From Acanthochromis polyacanthus (lineage: Eukaryota > Chordata > Actinopteri > Pomacentridae): 64,000 bases of DNA. The position numbers and the translations under genes are program-made. Positions within the stretch are counted from its first letter, which is position 1. Every line of letters begins with the position of its first letter. The DNA is taken from positions 28,693,974-28,757,973 of the forward strand of contig NC_067121.1 of assembly GCF_021347895.1 (NCBI RefSeq), in the 5' to 3' direction. Below the pieces are notes generated by a model, which was not told where the DNA came from, ran no database searches, and saw only the letters and a program-made list of their open reading frames with translations. Positions 12,964 through 26,454 of the stretch are shown one piece after another.

Positions 12964-15900
12964 GCATGGTGTGGTGATGTTTGCCATTGCCACTCAATGT
13001 TTGGCCGTGTGAGCGGTCTGTGGTCGGTAGCAAGCCCCAGAGCGATTCATCATGATTATACGGTGGTAGGCAGGTAATGTCACAGCAGGGAGGGCTGGGC
13101 ACACCCGAGGTGGAGGCTGCTGTTATTTCTGAGCATCTGTCTTTGCCAGCCAGGATCTCGTTGGTCACATCAGCCTGCGTTGTGTCTCTGCTGTGCCCTC
13201 TGGACGTCTGTTTTTCCTCCGTCCTGTTTTTTCAGGTTTCCTTATTTTCGTTTGGCTCTGGAAAATGTCTGCTATCAGGGTAGTGATAGTTGTTCTGCAG
13301 AGCCATATGATGTGTTGCTTTTACACTCATGAACGGATGCCATATTTTAGCTACTTTGTGTTGATGTTTTTTTGGATTTTGCTTCCCACTCCTGCCTGTC
13401 ATTTCACACCAAGCTCCGGTGACTGATTAAAGATGTTTTAAATGTCAAATGTCAGGTTGTGTCTTCGTCTGTTTCACTCTCTCCTCCCTCTCTTTCCTTT
13501 TCACCCTTCCCCTGCGATTCTCTATCTTTACCCTTCTTACATCTGACTTCTTCTGCGCCATTTGCCATCATTTCTAGCCTTGATCATTTACACCTCTTTA
13601 TTGTTTCTCTCTTTAGTGATCCCAGTCAGTCACCTTTTGCGTCTTCTAAAAACAGCTCGTACTGTGCGCAGTGACAAAACCCCGGTGCTCGTTTGTCCAA
13701 ATGTCACCAGTTTTGTATATAAACCTGATGTTGTCGTGTGTGTATGAACCTGTAAATAACACTAACTACTAGTTGTAACTTCTGCATGTGTATATTCTTA
13801 CAGCTTTTTGTTGCCCTTCACAAAGTTGTGGGTGCTTTTAGAAAAGACACACATACACGATGTTATGTGCACTTCCTGTATGCTAAGTCTGTAACACACA
13901 GTGTGACGGTAGGGAAGTCTAAATGATTAATGATCGCCTCTGTGGTGTGTTTGCCAAAGCTGCAGCTAAAACCAGTGTCACTCTCCCTTCCTGCTGTCCC
14001 TCCATGAATATTGTACATGTTATTGTCTTTCTCGCTTCAAAAATAAGCCCATATCTGTCCATCTACCACTAGACAGCCATCTTTTAATTCTTCTAGTCTA
14101 GTCTATTGTTTGCTGATGTGATTTGGAGGCTCCAAATGTTTTCAGCGGAAGCAATGCTCCCTGCCAACGAGCTGCAATCTTAACTCAAGCTGGACTGTTT
14201 GTGTGAAAGTCTTTAGTATTTGCCACTGTTAGAAATTCTTTGGTTGAAGAAAGTATCAAGCAGAAGAATTACCATTATTTAACTAAACCTCAGAGGGAAC
14301 TTCAGAGAACACATTGAATGAGAACCTTGGTTTTCAATGGTGTCCAAATGCTTTCAATAAATGAAACACAACTAAAAGGAAATACATGGCTTTGTCAAGA
14401 ATTGAAAAAGATTTCCAATAATAAAATAAAAGTGTAGGAACTGACAATGACATGAATAAATAAATATCACAAACTCTGCTTAGAGGACACATTCAATGTG
14501 TTTCCTTAACAGATTCAAATAAAAAACACCAAACCTTAAAATGACTTGATTCTCAGCAAGTATTTCCTTCAGTCTTACTTGTTTATTTTAAGTCAGTCCC
14601 TCATGTATCGTCCTGCTGACGTAAATACTCACTTTCATGCCTATTGTGTATTATTAGTAGCTGAAAAATAGTCCCTGATAGATGGACTCTTCACTTTGAA
14701 TTTGAATTTAAGTTATCAATGGTAAATTTACGGGGCACAGACAGGAAACTTCTAGATAGATCTTCGCATTGCTGTGTCTCAAATTCCTGCTGGATTTCTT
14801 TCTCTCTGTAAATGTTTAACAAGGCGTCGACTTGTTGGTCCATCTGTCTTTGGATTTTTCTGTGCTTCCATGTTGTTGTATCAAATCACCATGAGAAAAG
14901 AGTAGCTACTACTTCTGAGAGGCTCTAAAATTGGCTGGACAGGGCTCAATGCCGATTGGTTAAACTCGGAAAAGGCAATGAAAGAAAAACCATTTCTCAA
15001 ACACTGCTATCAACAACATAACATAGGGCATGTAGGCGAACACAACACACAGCAGTTCAGCAGCCATCTTTGTTCTTTCTGTTGTTTTTTTGGCATGCAC
15101 AATGGAATCGGAAAGACAGAGTAGGGGGTATTGCTCTAAATGTTACACCATCTGCTGCCTGACATGCGTTCCCGCAACAAGAGACGCTTATTTTTCATTT
15201 TTTGATAACATCTGTTAGAATCTGGTTCTCTTCAATACGATGCAGGTCAAGAGGTACAGAGTTCCTCAAAAGGTTTTCAAGTCCCTAGAGAAACTTCCTG
15301 TGGAGGAAACACAGCATCATACAGACTGAAAATCAGGTACTGAAATTGTTAAATGTTGCATTTCCATAGCGGCAATAGAGCCACAAGGAACAGATTTCAA
15401 AAAGAGAAGCTTTAGATCCTGGATCTTCGTCTCTAGATGGGTCAAGCTCAAAAACACTGGACCCTGCATTTTCCATAATGCAACTCAATTTTGTCTTTCA
15501 TTTGACTCCTTTCATTAGTGTCCTAAATGCCCTCTTCTTTAAATCCCCAAACCTCCAGTTTGCAATGCAGATTATCTGTTAAAAGTGTGAAATCTCAAAC
15601 CTGAACTGAGATATCCCTGCTGACACACAAGGGTTATTTTTAACATTAGATGGCTTCATCTAGTGCTGCAAAAGACATGATAGAACAGTTGTTCCTGGCT
15701 GAGTTGCGCTCCTTGTGATGATTGCCCTGAACTAGTGGCCCTTTAAGACCAGTTGCATATTAAGATGTGCATTACTGTTCTTAGTATTGACTGATAGATA
15801 ACTTCTTAAAATGCATTTTGTACTGAAGATGCCGAATATTAAAAAGAGATGAAAATTAGCACTTCATGTTGACAATATCTGTTAAACCATTTGCCTAAGC

Positions 15901-16879
15901 TGGGGAGGCATTGTCAAAGTCATCATCTACTATAATCACTTAGTTGACAGTCTACATTACTGAAAAGTATTAGTGTGTCAGTGTACTGCTGTGTGCCCTT
16001 AGGTGCTCTGGAATATGATTACCCGTCTGCAGTGTTGCTCCGTCAGCACAATCTTGGAGGCAAGCAGAGCAGAACGTCATTTAGATTTTTTTTTTTTTTT
16101 TAACCCAGACATCATGTGCTTGGACAGCTGTTTAGCAGAATTTGTAGACTGTATGCTTTTCTCCATGATATTATGCACAAGTAGTGAAATGTGTATACAG
16201 TATGTGCATTGTGTTCTTTTGTTTTTGAGTACATATCAGCTGGCTTCTTAAATGCCAACATTTTCTGCTTGGTTTGGTTTTTATGTTCTTTTATTAATCT
16301 TAGAAAAACAATTAATTGACTAAGAAAATTGTTGTTGAATGTAAATGTTAATTGTAGTCCTACTTTCAAGATAAAATTTATCCTATTCTTAATTGCAGTG
16401 TTAATGCATATTTAACTCCTCACCTGTCACTGTCCTGTCATCCTCACATCTCATTTGTATCTTTTCTCAGTTCACATTAAAAATGTGACATTATCACATG
16501 CGAGGGACCAATTAAACAGCCTATTCTAAATATAAACATGAAAAGCAATCGGAGAGTGCAGTACTTTGCCAAGGCTGCTCAGTTGTATGTTTTCCAGTGG
16601 CTGAAATCTTGAAATAAATTGTAGCAGAAATCATGACACTATAGAATGTGGCCATTTAATATAGATGTACCCACAAACGATAACTTTGCGCTGAGCTCTG
16701 GTGTCTTATGTATGTTATGTACGAACACTGAATCGCATGACCTGAATATGTAGCGGATAGCGGGAATTGATGGGACTCAGAAACATTATTGTATGATTTC
16801 AGATGAATAAGTACCGATCAGTCCGCAACGGTCGATTTGTGGTAGGATCGCAATCATGTGATCGGCAGTAGGCAGCTGA
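12964..16879. other. Unannotated DNA
   Basis: No gene supported. Open frames at 13,077-13,750 overlap pyrimidine-rich sequence and are short. No paired terminal repeats were found by eye. Confidence 0.45.
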
Positions 16880-17122
16880 CATAGTGTTCACATGTTGTCA
16901 TAGTTACAGTGACGTTGTACCGCTATCTTGCTATGATCCAGAAATCTTTAACAAATCCATGAATCCAGACTGTAAGGTGCATCACTGCCAGAATTTAGTG
17001 AGTTGGTTGTTGTCATTTCTGACCTTCCCTGGAAATTTGATCAGAATCCATTTTTGAGCTAACAAACACAGACAAATGTATGGCCAATTGTCACATCGCT
17101 CTGCCGTTCCTTGGTGGAGTAA
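16880..17122 (-). repeat. Dispersed repeat, copy 1 (inverted relative to copy 2 at 26.5 kb)
   Basis: The reverse complement of this stretch aligns over most of its length with 26,455-26,722. Both contain, in order, CCAAGGAACG, a block around ACATTTGTC, AAATTTCC, AAGGAAGGTCAGAAATGACA or a near match, TGGCAGTGATG, GTCTGGAT, TGTTAAAGATTTC, GATAGCG and TATGACAACA. The sequence resembles a dispersed repeat I recall from other ray-finned fish genomes, but I cannot name the family. Homology may extend left of the stated start toward about 16,735. Confidence 0.75.
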
Positions 17123-20100
17123 TTATAGCTTTGGTGTTTTTTTTTTTTTTTTAAATTCCTGAATAAGCTCAGATGAAATTAGAAAAATTAGAAAAGAAGA
17201 AGAAAATAAAGTAATTCTGGCTTGAGAAGAAATATCTGCCAAGAATGTTTTCATGATTCCTTCATGATTGGAAGTGACAATGTCTGAAGAAGCATGAATA
17301 ATGTTAGATTGGTGCATGGATGTGCCATTTGTGTTTCTATATACAGGCAATTTGCCTACAGCATTAAACATAATGCATTACTAATATAGTAAAGCTGCTT
17401 CATTTACTGTCCCATGAGATCAGTTGATTGATCACCTAACAGATTCTGTCATCCACTAACAAACATCCTCATAGGATAACTTCCCTTAAAAAAAAGGGTT
17501 AAACTGCCTAGTTTGCTTTATACGTAACTTGAGAAAACTTTTATTTATTTCTGTAACTAGGTTGTCTGTGATGTTATTTATAACTTTTTAGTTCCCACAG
17601 AGAGAATTTCCTCCAGTTTTTCGTGTCTCCTAGTTCTGGCAAATAAGACTTTCTCCAGTGCTAGAACTAGTGCTGTATGTTGTTTGGAGAATATTTGTTG
17701 AATGTCGAGGTCTAACACTTTTCCACCAGTGATTATTTTTTCTTCCACCTAATCCCCCCACCTCCCACACTCTCATCAAAAAAAAAAAAGAAATCTATAG
17801 TATATAATGAAACTGAGTATACGTCTGTACAGCATCTTTAAATGTTAACTAATGTTGAAATCAAAGTTAAATATTATTTTAGATTAAAGTTACGGATATT
17901 TGATCTCATCTGCAACGAAAAAAATAAAACTCCAACAAGGTTTGATAGAGTCCATTGAAAATCTGGGCCTAAAGTACAACCTGCAGCAAAGTCAGGGCTA
18001 AAAGGTAGCGTTTAAACATGTCTTAATTATGCCCATCTGAGACTCCGGCACACTTCTAGTTCGGCACTTCAGAATATTTGGAAGTCAGCCATAGCCTTCT
18101 CTTCAAGCTAAGACCCTGAAAAGGTCTAAGCTTATCACAGTTTTTAATAGATGAAGCACATTTGCCTTAAATGTCTCAAAACTGATTAGCTATTCATCGT
18201 GCTTCACCCCTGTTTAGGCTTCAAACACCAGGCTACATTTTATTGATGCAAAACAGTGCGAGAGAGATCAAATTCAGCTGTGGTGAAAACTGAAACATCT
18301 TTCAAGTCATAATTTGAGCAGATGCTGAATTTAAAACATTGTCACACCACTGCTATTATTTCCATAACCACAGGGGAAAAAATAAAAATCAGAGTATCCT
18401 TCCATTGATAATGGCAACATTTCATTTCAAACTGTTAATGGGCTATTTGGACATGGGAGTTGTTGTTGAACATTAAAAGGAAGCAGCTGTGATTGCCTTG
18501 ATCACAGTCGTTTAAACAGTATCTGTCCGCTTTGTCTGGAAGTATCTGGTCAACAAGCGACATTAATGGAACCTCTTTCCTCTAATAAGCAGGCTAAAGA
18601 GGGTGGCAGCTTTCAGGCGAGCGGCTCGTAATCACTTAAATGTTGTTCTCCCTCAGGCGTTTATTTCTTACAATGATCTTGTGTTACCATTAGAAAACAG
18701 AGGCAACTATAGTCAATTTCAGTTGTGGACAACATACAGTAAATATGTATACTCTGTTCAGACTATAGGTTTAATCTGGTAGTGATGTACAGCTTGAAGT
18801 CAATGTCATTCCCTCCTTACATTTCCTCTGTACTCATTTCCCTCTTTAAACCATCATTCACTGTGCAAGGCCATTTGTAGATTGATACCTAACAGTGGGC
18901 TGCACTTCATATTAACCGCACTGGTTACTACTCTGACTCCCCTCACTTCTCAAGCGTTATTGCATCGTCCTTCAGTTGCCCTTTGAAATTGTGTTTATTT
19001 TTTAGTTAATTAAAAGGGAATTAAAGGGAGCTTAGCTCTAGAAAGACATGAGGCATCAGTTAACACGCTGCTTTAGAAGTGTGATCTATTGCAGACAGCA
19101 TGTTCCTCTGTGTGAAGACTGACGAGTAAAAAGTCAAACTTTGAAATGAAAGTCAGCCTTCAGATCCACATGTACTCAAATAAAAAAAAAAAATCATGCT
19201 TTTTAATCAAAACTTTGAAAGTTCTCCTCAGATCTGCAAGAAATGCCAGACTCTGTGACTGAGTAATTTATGGTGTGGAGTCATGAAAGGAAACAATGAT
19301 TTTATTAGCTGATTTAATAGTTGCACTGCTCAATATTGGTTTTGAATGTCAAAATTAATACATGGACAGTTTCCAACACAATTTGTTGACCTTTTGGTTG
19401 CTGTAGTCTCTCCTCTTCCTGTGAGTTGACAGTGTGCTGCACTATTAAATTAAATGCTCATAGGTAGCAGCAGAGGAAGGGAGGAAATTGACATTGAGCT
19501 TTCAGGAATCCTCCCCGGAGTGATTCTGTTTGGTGACAATATTGGATGAGTTTGAGACTATATACGGTGTCACTACAAACAGCGTGGAGTTTCACGTTCA
19601 ATCGCCCAGACTGTGCAAACTGTGCACACGTACATGTAGCCATAAACAAACCAGACCAACAGTTGCCACACTACAAAGGCAGACTGACAGTGTGAGGGAG
19701 ACACAGGCAGGCCAGCAGGTGGTGGGAAGACAGACAGTACAAACTCTGAGGGAGGGAAGGGCAGCCAATGTTTGACTTTCAAACAGGGAAGGACATGGAA
19801 ACAAGCAGATGAAAAGTTGCTCACAACAACAAACACGCACACACAGATGGGCACGCTTCAAGGATAAGATTTCCCGCGAGAGTGATTTTGGGATAGTAAT
19901 TACTTTCAGTTAACAAAGACAATGAAAAATAAAATTAATTGGAGCTTTCTGCTTGTTCAGGATGGGCGTGAATTCTTTTTTCTTCTTTTGATCAAATAAT
20001 ACAAAGTAAAAAGGTGAAAGTCTTTCAGATTTTTTTTTCAGCCAAAAATTGTAAACTCTGGAGCGAATGAACTTCTAAAGTGAATTTTTTCTTTCAAGAT

Positions 20101-20354
20101 CTGTTTATGGATTTTGTATACCCAACAAAAAGACAACAAGCCTATTAGAAGGAAAAAATAAGCAGGTATTGAATATCTTACTAATTTAAGAGACTGCTGT
20201 TTAAGCATGATATATATTGTTGTTGGATAAATTACTTACTTCCGTTAAGTTTCCCTCACAAAAGATGGTTAATTGTACGTTGCAGATCTTTTGAACAAGC
20301 TAGATCACAACCAGAGACTGTGCACTGAAGATGATGCCCGCTCTTGGCTTGTTG
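17123..20354. other. Unannotated DNA
   Basis: No gene supported. Several A or T homopolymers occur (for example near 17,140, 17,780 and 19,182). Part of 18,480-18,680 is less AT-rich and could be a conserved non-coding element, but conservation cannot be judged from one sequence. Confidence 0.4.
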
Positions 20355-20685
20355 ACCATTCTGAAGCCTCAGTTATTTGGAGTTTGGCCGTTTTGGTCTT
20401 TGGTCTTTTGAAACTGGACGTAATGAGCACAGGGTGAATGTGAGTGAGAACCCGAAGTTGCCCATTTGGTATGGAGTTGTAAATCAAAGAAACTAGTGTG
20501 GGAGACAAAAAAGTTCTTACAAAAATGTTTACCCAAACAACAAATGTAGCAAGAAGCTGATTTTCCTCATAGACTTTTATACAGTCGGACTTCTTTTTTG
20601 GAGCCTGTTGAATCGCCTCCTGCTGGCCTTAAGGGTTCAAATCGCTTCTGCTTTGGCCTCACTTTTCAGACGTCCATCTTTTATA
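20355..20685 (+). repeat. Decayed dispersed repeat
   Basis: Words such as TTCTGAAGCCTC, GTTTGGCCGTTTTGG, AAACTGGACGTAATGAGCAC, TCGCCTCCTGCTGGCC and CTCACTTTTCAGAC occur in the order I remember from an abundant percomorph-fish repeat, separated by unrelated or diverged sequence. Assignment is from memory and the family name is unknown to me. Boundaries are approximate. Confidence 0.45.
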
Positions 20686-22990
20686 TAGTTTATAGAGTTT
20701 ATACAGTCTGTGATGACACCCTGAAATGTGTGGAGTGTATTGGCCTTGCCTGTGGTTTGAGGTTGACCTTGTCATCTGAGGCAACATCAGCGATGGATGA
20801 GGCTTGTCTGGAGCTAATGCTGTCATTGGAATGAAAGTATTCTCTCTGTGGCCAGTGCATGGCTCATTGCTCCCTTTACTCCTGTTTCCAAAATTTCCAG
20901 GTTCACTTTTATACTGCAAAATGCTGACGACTGTGTAGGACAGCTAACAAACTTAGTGTTTTAGTCTGTGCCGATAGTAAATTTGATGCAATGTTCTGGG
21001 GAGAACACAATCTGGATGGATTTATAATGGGCTAAGGTTAATGCAAGGGCGGTTGTCTTTGGCAGAGTAATTAATTCTCATAACACGTACCTCCGATCAT
21101 CGTTGTTAAAGAAGATTGCCTGCAGTCGGGGAAAGAACTGCTAAAGGTCTTTTACTTTAACTGTAGTCCAAACTAAAAAAAAAACAAAACACATCAACAC
21201 GTTTAACTCAGATGTCTCCATTATAAACGCACACAAACAAACAGTTTGATTGAACAGTCCTGTAAGTAAGACAAATGAGCTGGTCTAAGTTTAGAAACTA
21301 AAAGTCAGAGCAGTTCTGTTTGGATTGTGTTGCTGCATACTGCTAACCGTTCTCCTGCTTTTTATCTGTTTTGCCCATGCCATATTTCTCTGCAGCGACA
21401 CAAGATAAGAGTAAAATACATTATTGGACAACTGAATGATTTCTGATTTGATTTCACTTTCTGGAAGAATGAGTTAGGCAGACCAAAACAGCCTGGCAGG
21501 GAAAATGAAATAATCCGCCACTCCCTCTCCCCATTTCTCTTCCTTCCTCCTAAAACACTTTCTTCTTCTCTTTGTCTCACTTTGTTCCTTTGGCCTGAAC
21601 AACTTTGTGGCTGAGCAGTGGAAGTGGTTTGTCACATTTAGTATTTTGGGGATGAATATCTCTTTATTCCACTCATCATTCAAGTCAAATATTCAGCAAA
21701 GTAAAAGAAAAATCTTACTTTTTCACTTGTAGTTGGTTATTCTTCATCTGTTTTCTTATGCTTTTAACATGCATTCTTTTGGAAAACTTTAGAGGTTTGA
21801 TTGAGCTGCTATACTGTGAGTGAAGTGCTATTTCACACTGATCCTTTCCTTTACAAATTTTCTGTAATGTTAATGAGTGGATTTAAAAAAAAAAAAAAAT
21901 CTCATCGTCCATCCACAAGCTGCATGACAGCTCGTTTCTATTTTTGTTCTCGAGGTGATGTGAAGAACCCTTGTTGATTGTTAGCTGGCTGTCACACCTG
22001 CTTGTTTTCCTTTCTAATTATTCTGTTTTTCTTTGCTTGTGTACATTTTTTTAACAGATCAAAGTGAGTAAAGGCAGGGAGATATGAGTGGATTTAAAGC
22101 ATAACATGCAACAGACCAAATTTTAAACCAAGATTACATTTTTCAGCGAGCTTGGACAGCACCCCGTTTATTATGACAGAAGTCCTATCCTCAGTTATCA
22201 GATTTGTCTGGAAGAGGACAACATGGTTCTTGTTTCCCCCCTCATTCCTCCCTTTTACTATTTTCTTGTTCTCATTCCTCTCCTTCAAAAACCAAGATTG
22301 CCATCTGTAACATTTACTGGCTGTTTTTTTTTTTTTTTTATTTCTTCCTGTCAAAATTATGAAATTAGTGAGGAAATTGTTTGCAATTATCCCTTCAGCA
22401 GGAGATCTTCTTGAAAAAAAAAAAAAAAATCCGGTCAGAGGAGGGGCTGTCCCTTTTTCCTTCTGTGCTGCTACTTTCAAGAATGACAAGAAGTGTGTGT
22501 TTGTGTGCGAGTGTGTCTAAGAGGGACACTCTGTGCCCTTGTTAAAATGGGTGGTTGGAACTGTGAAAGAAAGAGTGACATAAAAAAAATCTGTTTGTGT
22601 GAAAGTGAATGTAGTTGTGAGCATCTGGGCAGCCAGCTTTGTACTGAGAGACAATTTTGTTGATTTGCTGCAGTCCACTCACAAAGACGGATTTCAGGAT
22701 GATGAAACAAGAGGCTTCAGAGAGGATTTCTTCAAGTTCATCTGTGGCCCATTTGTAATATCTGCTTGTAGTATCGTGAATGTCAAAATGTGTACAAATA
22801 TTGCGGCTTGAGAAAAGCTGTTGAGACTGCACTACATAGTTATTTTTAGAGATTTTTTTGAGACATGGACAGACAAAATCAAACTGATCTGAAGTCACAC
22901 TGGGGACTGTTAAAGACATTGCAGCCCATGTAGTGTGCTCCCTAACCAGTGGGCCATCAGGTTACTCCATCGTATAATTATTTACTGCCT
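20686..22990. other. Unannotated DNA
   Basis: No gene supported. Poly-A and poly-T runs lie near 21,885, 22,326 and 22,414. A short GT-rich stretch is at about 22,493-22,520. Confidence 0.45.
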
Positions 22991-23629
22991 TTAACCCCTT
23001 AACGCCCATTGTCGCAAATTTGCATCATACCCCTGTCATTCAGACAGCAGCTGAGATAGCGACTCCATTCCCCCAATGCTGGTTTGTGCATTTTCATGAC
23101 GTACCTCAGAACCTTTTGTAAGCACTGTTTTCTTCTAGGACCGGTTGGCGTAATTATTATTTAGGTAGTTGCTAGAGGTACGGACCCGTACCCGTAGCCT
23201 GTGGACTACAGATACGGCACTTTCCATTTGCCAATCAGATACGCGAGATCTGGTCACGTGACTCCCGGTAGACGCTAGCTGTACGGACCCGTAGCATCGG
23301 TACTACAGGTACGGACCCTAAACCTAACACTAACCCTAACCTTAACCTTTGCTTACCTTTCAACAGTTTGCAGTGGTTAGCAGCTTCTTGACTCGCGTAC
23401 GGGTCCGTATCTGTCAGCAAATGGAAAGTGCCGTATCCGTAGCCCACAGGCTACAGGTACGGGTCCGTATCTGTAGACACTACCTATTATTTATGATGTT
23501 ATTATATATCTGTTAAATGCGTAAGATAAATTAACAATCTCCACTTATTTTAGCATCAACTAGAAAGCTAAAACGCACAACAAATATTTTTTATTTAATT
23601 CTAAATCTATTCAGGCGTCAAGAGGTTAA
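22991..23629. mobile_element. TTAA-flanked MITE (piggyBac-like), interrupted by a nested element
   Basis: TTAA at 22,991-22,994 and at 23,626-23,629 bracket a 631-bp unit. The left end reads CCCCTTAACGCC and the reverse complement of the right end reads CCTCTTGACGCC, a short imperfect terminal inverted repeat directly abutting TTAA. A TTAA target duplication with ends beginning CC is the signature of piggyBac-type elements. No transposase is present, so it is non-autonomous. Without the 321-bp nested insert and one copy of its 9-bp duplication the unit would be about 300 bp, a usual MITE size. The classification is inferred from ends and target site only. Confidence 0.7.
23155..23493. mobile_element. 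Nested foldback MITE with long TIRs and 9-bp TSD (Mutator-like candidate)
   Basis: A 321-bp unit (23,164-23,484) is flanked on both sides by the identical 9 bases TATTATTTA (23,155-23,163 and 23,485-23,493). The left arm (23,164-23,247) and the reverse complement of the right arm (23,392-23,484) match over most of their length, sharing GGTAGT at the tip, TACGGACCCGTACC, GTAGCCTGTGG and ATACGGCACTTTCCATTTG. The near-palindrome TACGGACCCGTA or a close variant recurs five times. The core holds a degenerate telomere-like CTAACC tract (about 23,318-23,348). A 9-bp duplication with long TIRs fits Mutator-like elements. No coding capacity is present, so it would be mobilised in trans. It lies inside the TTAA MITE and therefore inserted later. 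Confidence 0.75.
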
Positions 23630-26454
23630 CATTGCATTGGTTTCCTGCTCAAATCAAACAAACTCCATGTCAATGTTGCTTAAAATGTAACTTGCAGGTT
23701 GAATTTTTTAAATGAATATGATCGTCTGTAAAGTTAATGCATGATTTAATATATCTTATGGGACACAAAGGCTCAAATTCAGATAAAACTGTCTGTATTT
23801 TGAGCATCACTCTTAAAAACACATCATATTACTTCACATAAGGGAGTTGTCTGCCTCATCGCACTGTGCAGTGTTACGTGGTAGTGAGTCTGAGCAGCTG
23901 TGATTTAGAAAATGTTATTTTTTTTTGCTAATTACAGAAATATTTTGTTTGTGCGTGTTCCACAGACTTGCAGCCTGCCAGGACATCGAGTAAACACTTT
24001 TCCTAACTGCAGAGCGAGCTTTTGTGCTTGTACAGGTGAAGAGTCAGGACTTCACTGTTGCATCAGTAATGCAAAACTTATTTATATTCCTGGAGATACA
24101 ATGGAACTCTGGATGGGATGTCTAAACCAAAACTGTGTGAGACGGATAGCTGCTACGGTGCACACAGCAGCTTCAGTTCCACTAACAGCAGCAGCTCCTG
24201 GATCAGCAGGAGCAAATGTCACAGTCCCGTCAGAGTTGCAGCTCCAATGCAAGGCAAATAGTGCACATTAAGTCTTCTTTTATGTGTGCAAACTTCTAAA
24301 TTAGGCAGCTCTACCCCTCCTCCATTTGGCTGATGGCCGTTATGTCTCCTAATCCATGTTTGTGACGCCTAGCAGGCCCTAACTAAAGGTGTGGAATAGT
24401 GGAATGCATATTGAGTTCATCAGTGTCGGGGCTAAAGTTAGAATCCAAATTTTTTTATGATTAAACTGGACTGAGATCAGATGCTGTTCCTTTTGTGATA
24501 TTATGACCAAGCTGCTCTTTTTAGGTGCGTGTAAAGCTCTACTACTAAATGTTTCTGAAGAGCATAAAGACTTTTTTTTTTTTCCTCCACTGGGGTCTCC
24601 AACCTGTAAGCTGCTCTTAAATAAAACGTCTGTCAGGCAGTAAGTGCATAAAAAAATCTGAACAAAGCTACAGTAAAAATACTATCACTCTCTGCCTTTT
24701 AGCTTCACGACATTCGCTTCCTTTCGCTAAATTTCTCTGACTGAGAGATAATGATTGTGTCAATGCAGCTTTTAGCTAAAGTGATTAGGTGACCATTAAA
24801 TCAATTCAGAGTTTTGACTATTACTGTTTATTTTTAAAAAAAGACAACTCGTAACTGATTTCTTCGTACAGACATCTGTGTATGTTTTGACTGGCAGCTT
24901 GTTGGACAGAATCACAGCTTTACATGTGGAATATGTTCTGGGGAAAAAAGTGTTTGTATTGATCCTTTCGTCAGTATGCTGCTGTAGCTTTTCACCGGAC
25001 ACAGAATCGCATACATAATTGTAAAATTGAGGTTTGAAACAATCAGAGATAATAGAAATAAGACCAAAACATAAAGGTATATAATTGCAACATTATTTTT
25101 ATTCAAACTGCCAGCGTTTGGGGAAAAATTGCTGTCAATTTTGAATTACTAAATGAAGTCAAACACATGAATACGGATTTATAATGTTGATGGCCAAATG
25201 ATTAATGAATTTACATTCCATTTTTCTTCTGAAATGGTAGTAAATCAGATCAGTTTTATTTAAAAAAAAAAAGTCCTTGTCATTGTTTACACAAGCTTAT
25301 AGCTAAAGTTGTACATTTGGAAGTAGCAAAAGTACATAATGTGATTCTGTAGTCATTTAATAACCACTACTTAGTACTGTAATAACTCATTTCTCTGATT
25401 CATGTGCTTTACCCTCCTTTGTTGTTAGATCCAGTTATGTAATAAAATCCATTTGTTCATTATGGATGAAAATGAGCAGCGATTTCACATCAGACAGTTT
25501 AAGCTTCCAGACAATCTGTTATGGAAATGTTCATATGCTTTTCCCATCTTAAGGACAGTCCAGACATTTCTTCATCACAGAGTTAATGTTTGAAAAGCAA
25601 GGTTTGTCTAAAATTAGAAGACAGAGGAAAAATGAACAACACAAACAGAGGGAGTGTAAGGCAGCGCCATTGATCATGTCGACAGTTTTCAACAAAACAA
25701 GTCATCTTATGCATAACTAAGTGATCTTCAGTGAAAAATACAACATTTACATAGATAATGTAATTACTTGTCCTGAGATATGGTTAGGGCTTCTCTTTTA
25801 TAACCGATTGCGGATTTTCTCTTGTTGACGCTTTATTTTTTTTCCCTTTGTTTTGCTAGACTGTCTCGCTCACTCATTCTTTCTCTCTCGCTCGCCCCTC
25901 CACGTTGTCCTGATTGAGAAAAAATGTTCTTTCACGTTAAAATTACATCATCCTTGCTATACATGATCACAAGGTCGAAAAATCCTCTATTAAATTAGTC
26001 ATATTTACCCAGAAATTGAATATTAAATTTGAAAAATGACCCATAGCAACTCTGCACATTAGTACACCACTCTTCTTTTTCCTTTTTACATAATGTAAAA
26101 GAAGTTCTGAAAGATTCACAAATGTCTGAAAATGAATAGCTCTCTCCTTTCTGCTTTTCACATATTAATGCAATATTTTTTAAAGTCTTTTCACTCTACT
26201 ACTTGCCATCTTAACTCATAAGGTCTGTCTATTCATGTTTATTCCTTTGCTAATATTTTGGAAGTTTTTTTTTTTTTTTTAAACGAAGGTTTGATATGCA
26301 GCTAGTGTAGAAGTGCCTCAAGTATTCATCTTTATCCATTATGTATTTGTGCTACATTATGAAAGCAGAATAGATTCAACTACTTTCAGAAGAATCTACA
26401 TTCTTGCTGAGTTTTCCTTAAAAAATTCTTTTGCCTCTCACTTTGTGCTGTTTT
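23630..26454. other. Unannotated DNA
   Basis: No gene supported. A 119-codon frame at 23,912-24,271 shows no recognisable domain. Poly-T runs occur near 24,572 and 26,267. Nothing else was resolved. Confidence 0.45.

Noticed and set aside
12644..13168. 174-codon minus-strand open frame
   Set aside because: It is the translation of a purine-rich tract read on the pyrimidine strand (Leu/Pro/Ser/Phe-rich), with no domain and no homologue that I recognise.
20634..20650. GGGTTCAAATCGC, resembling a tRNA B box
   Set aside because: No A box at the right distance and no cloverleaf; it lies in a decayed dispersed repeat.
23318..23348. Interstitial telomere
   Set aside because: The CTAACC units are short and degenerate and lie inside the core of a MITE, not at a fusion site.
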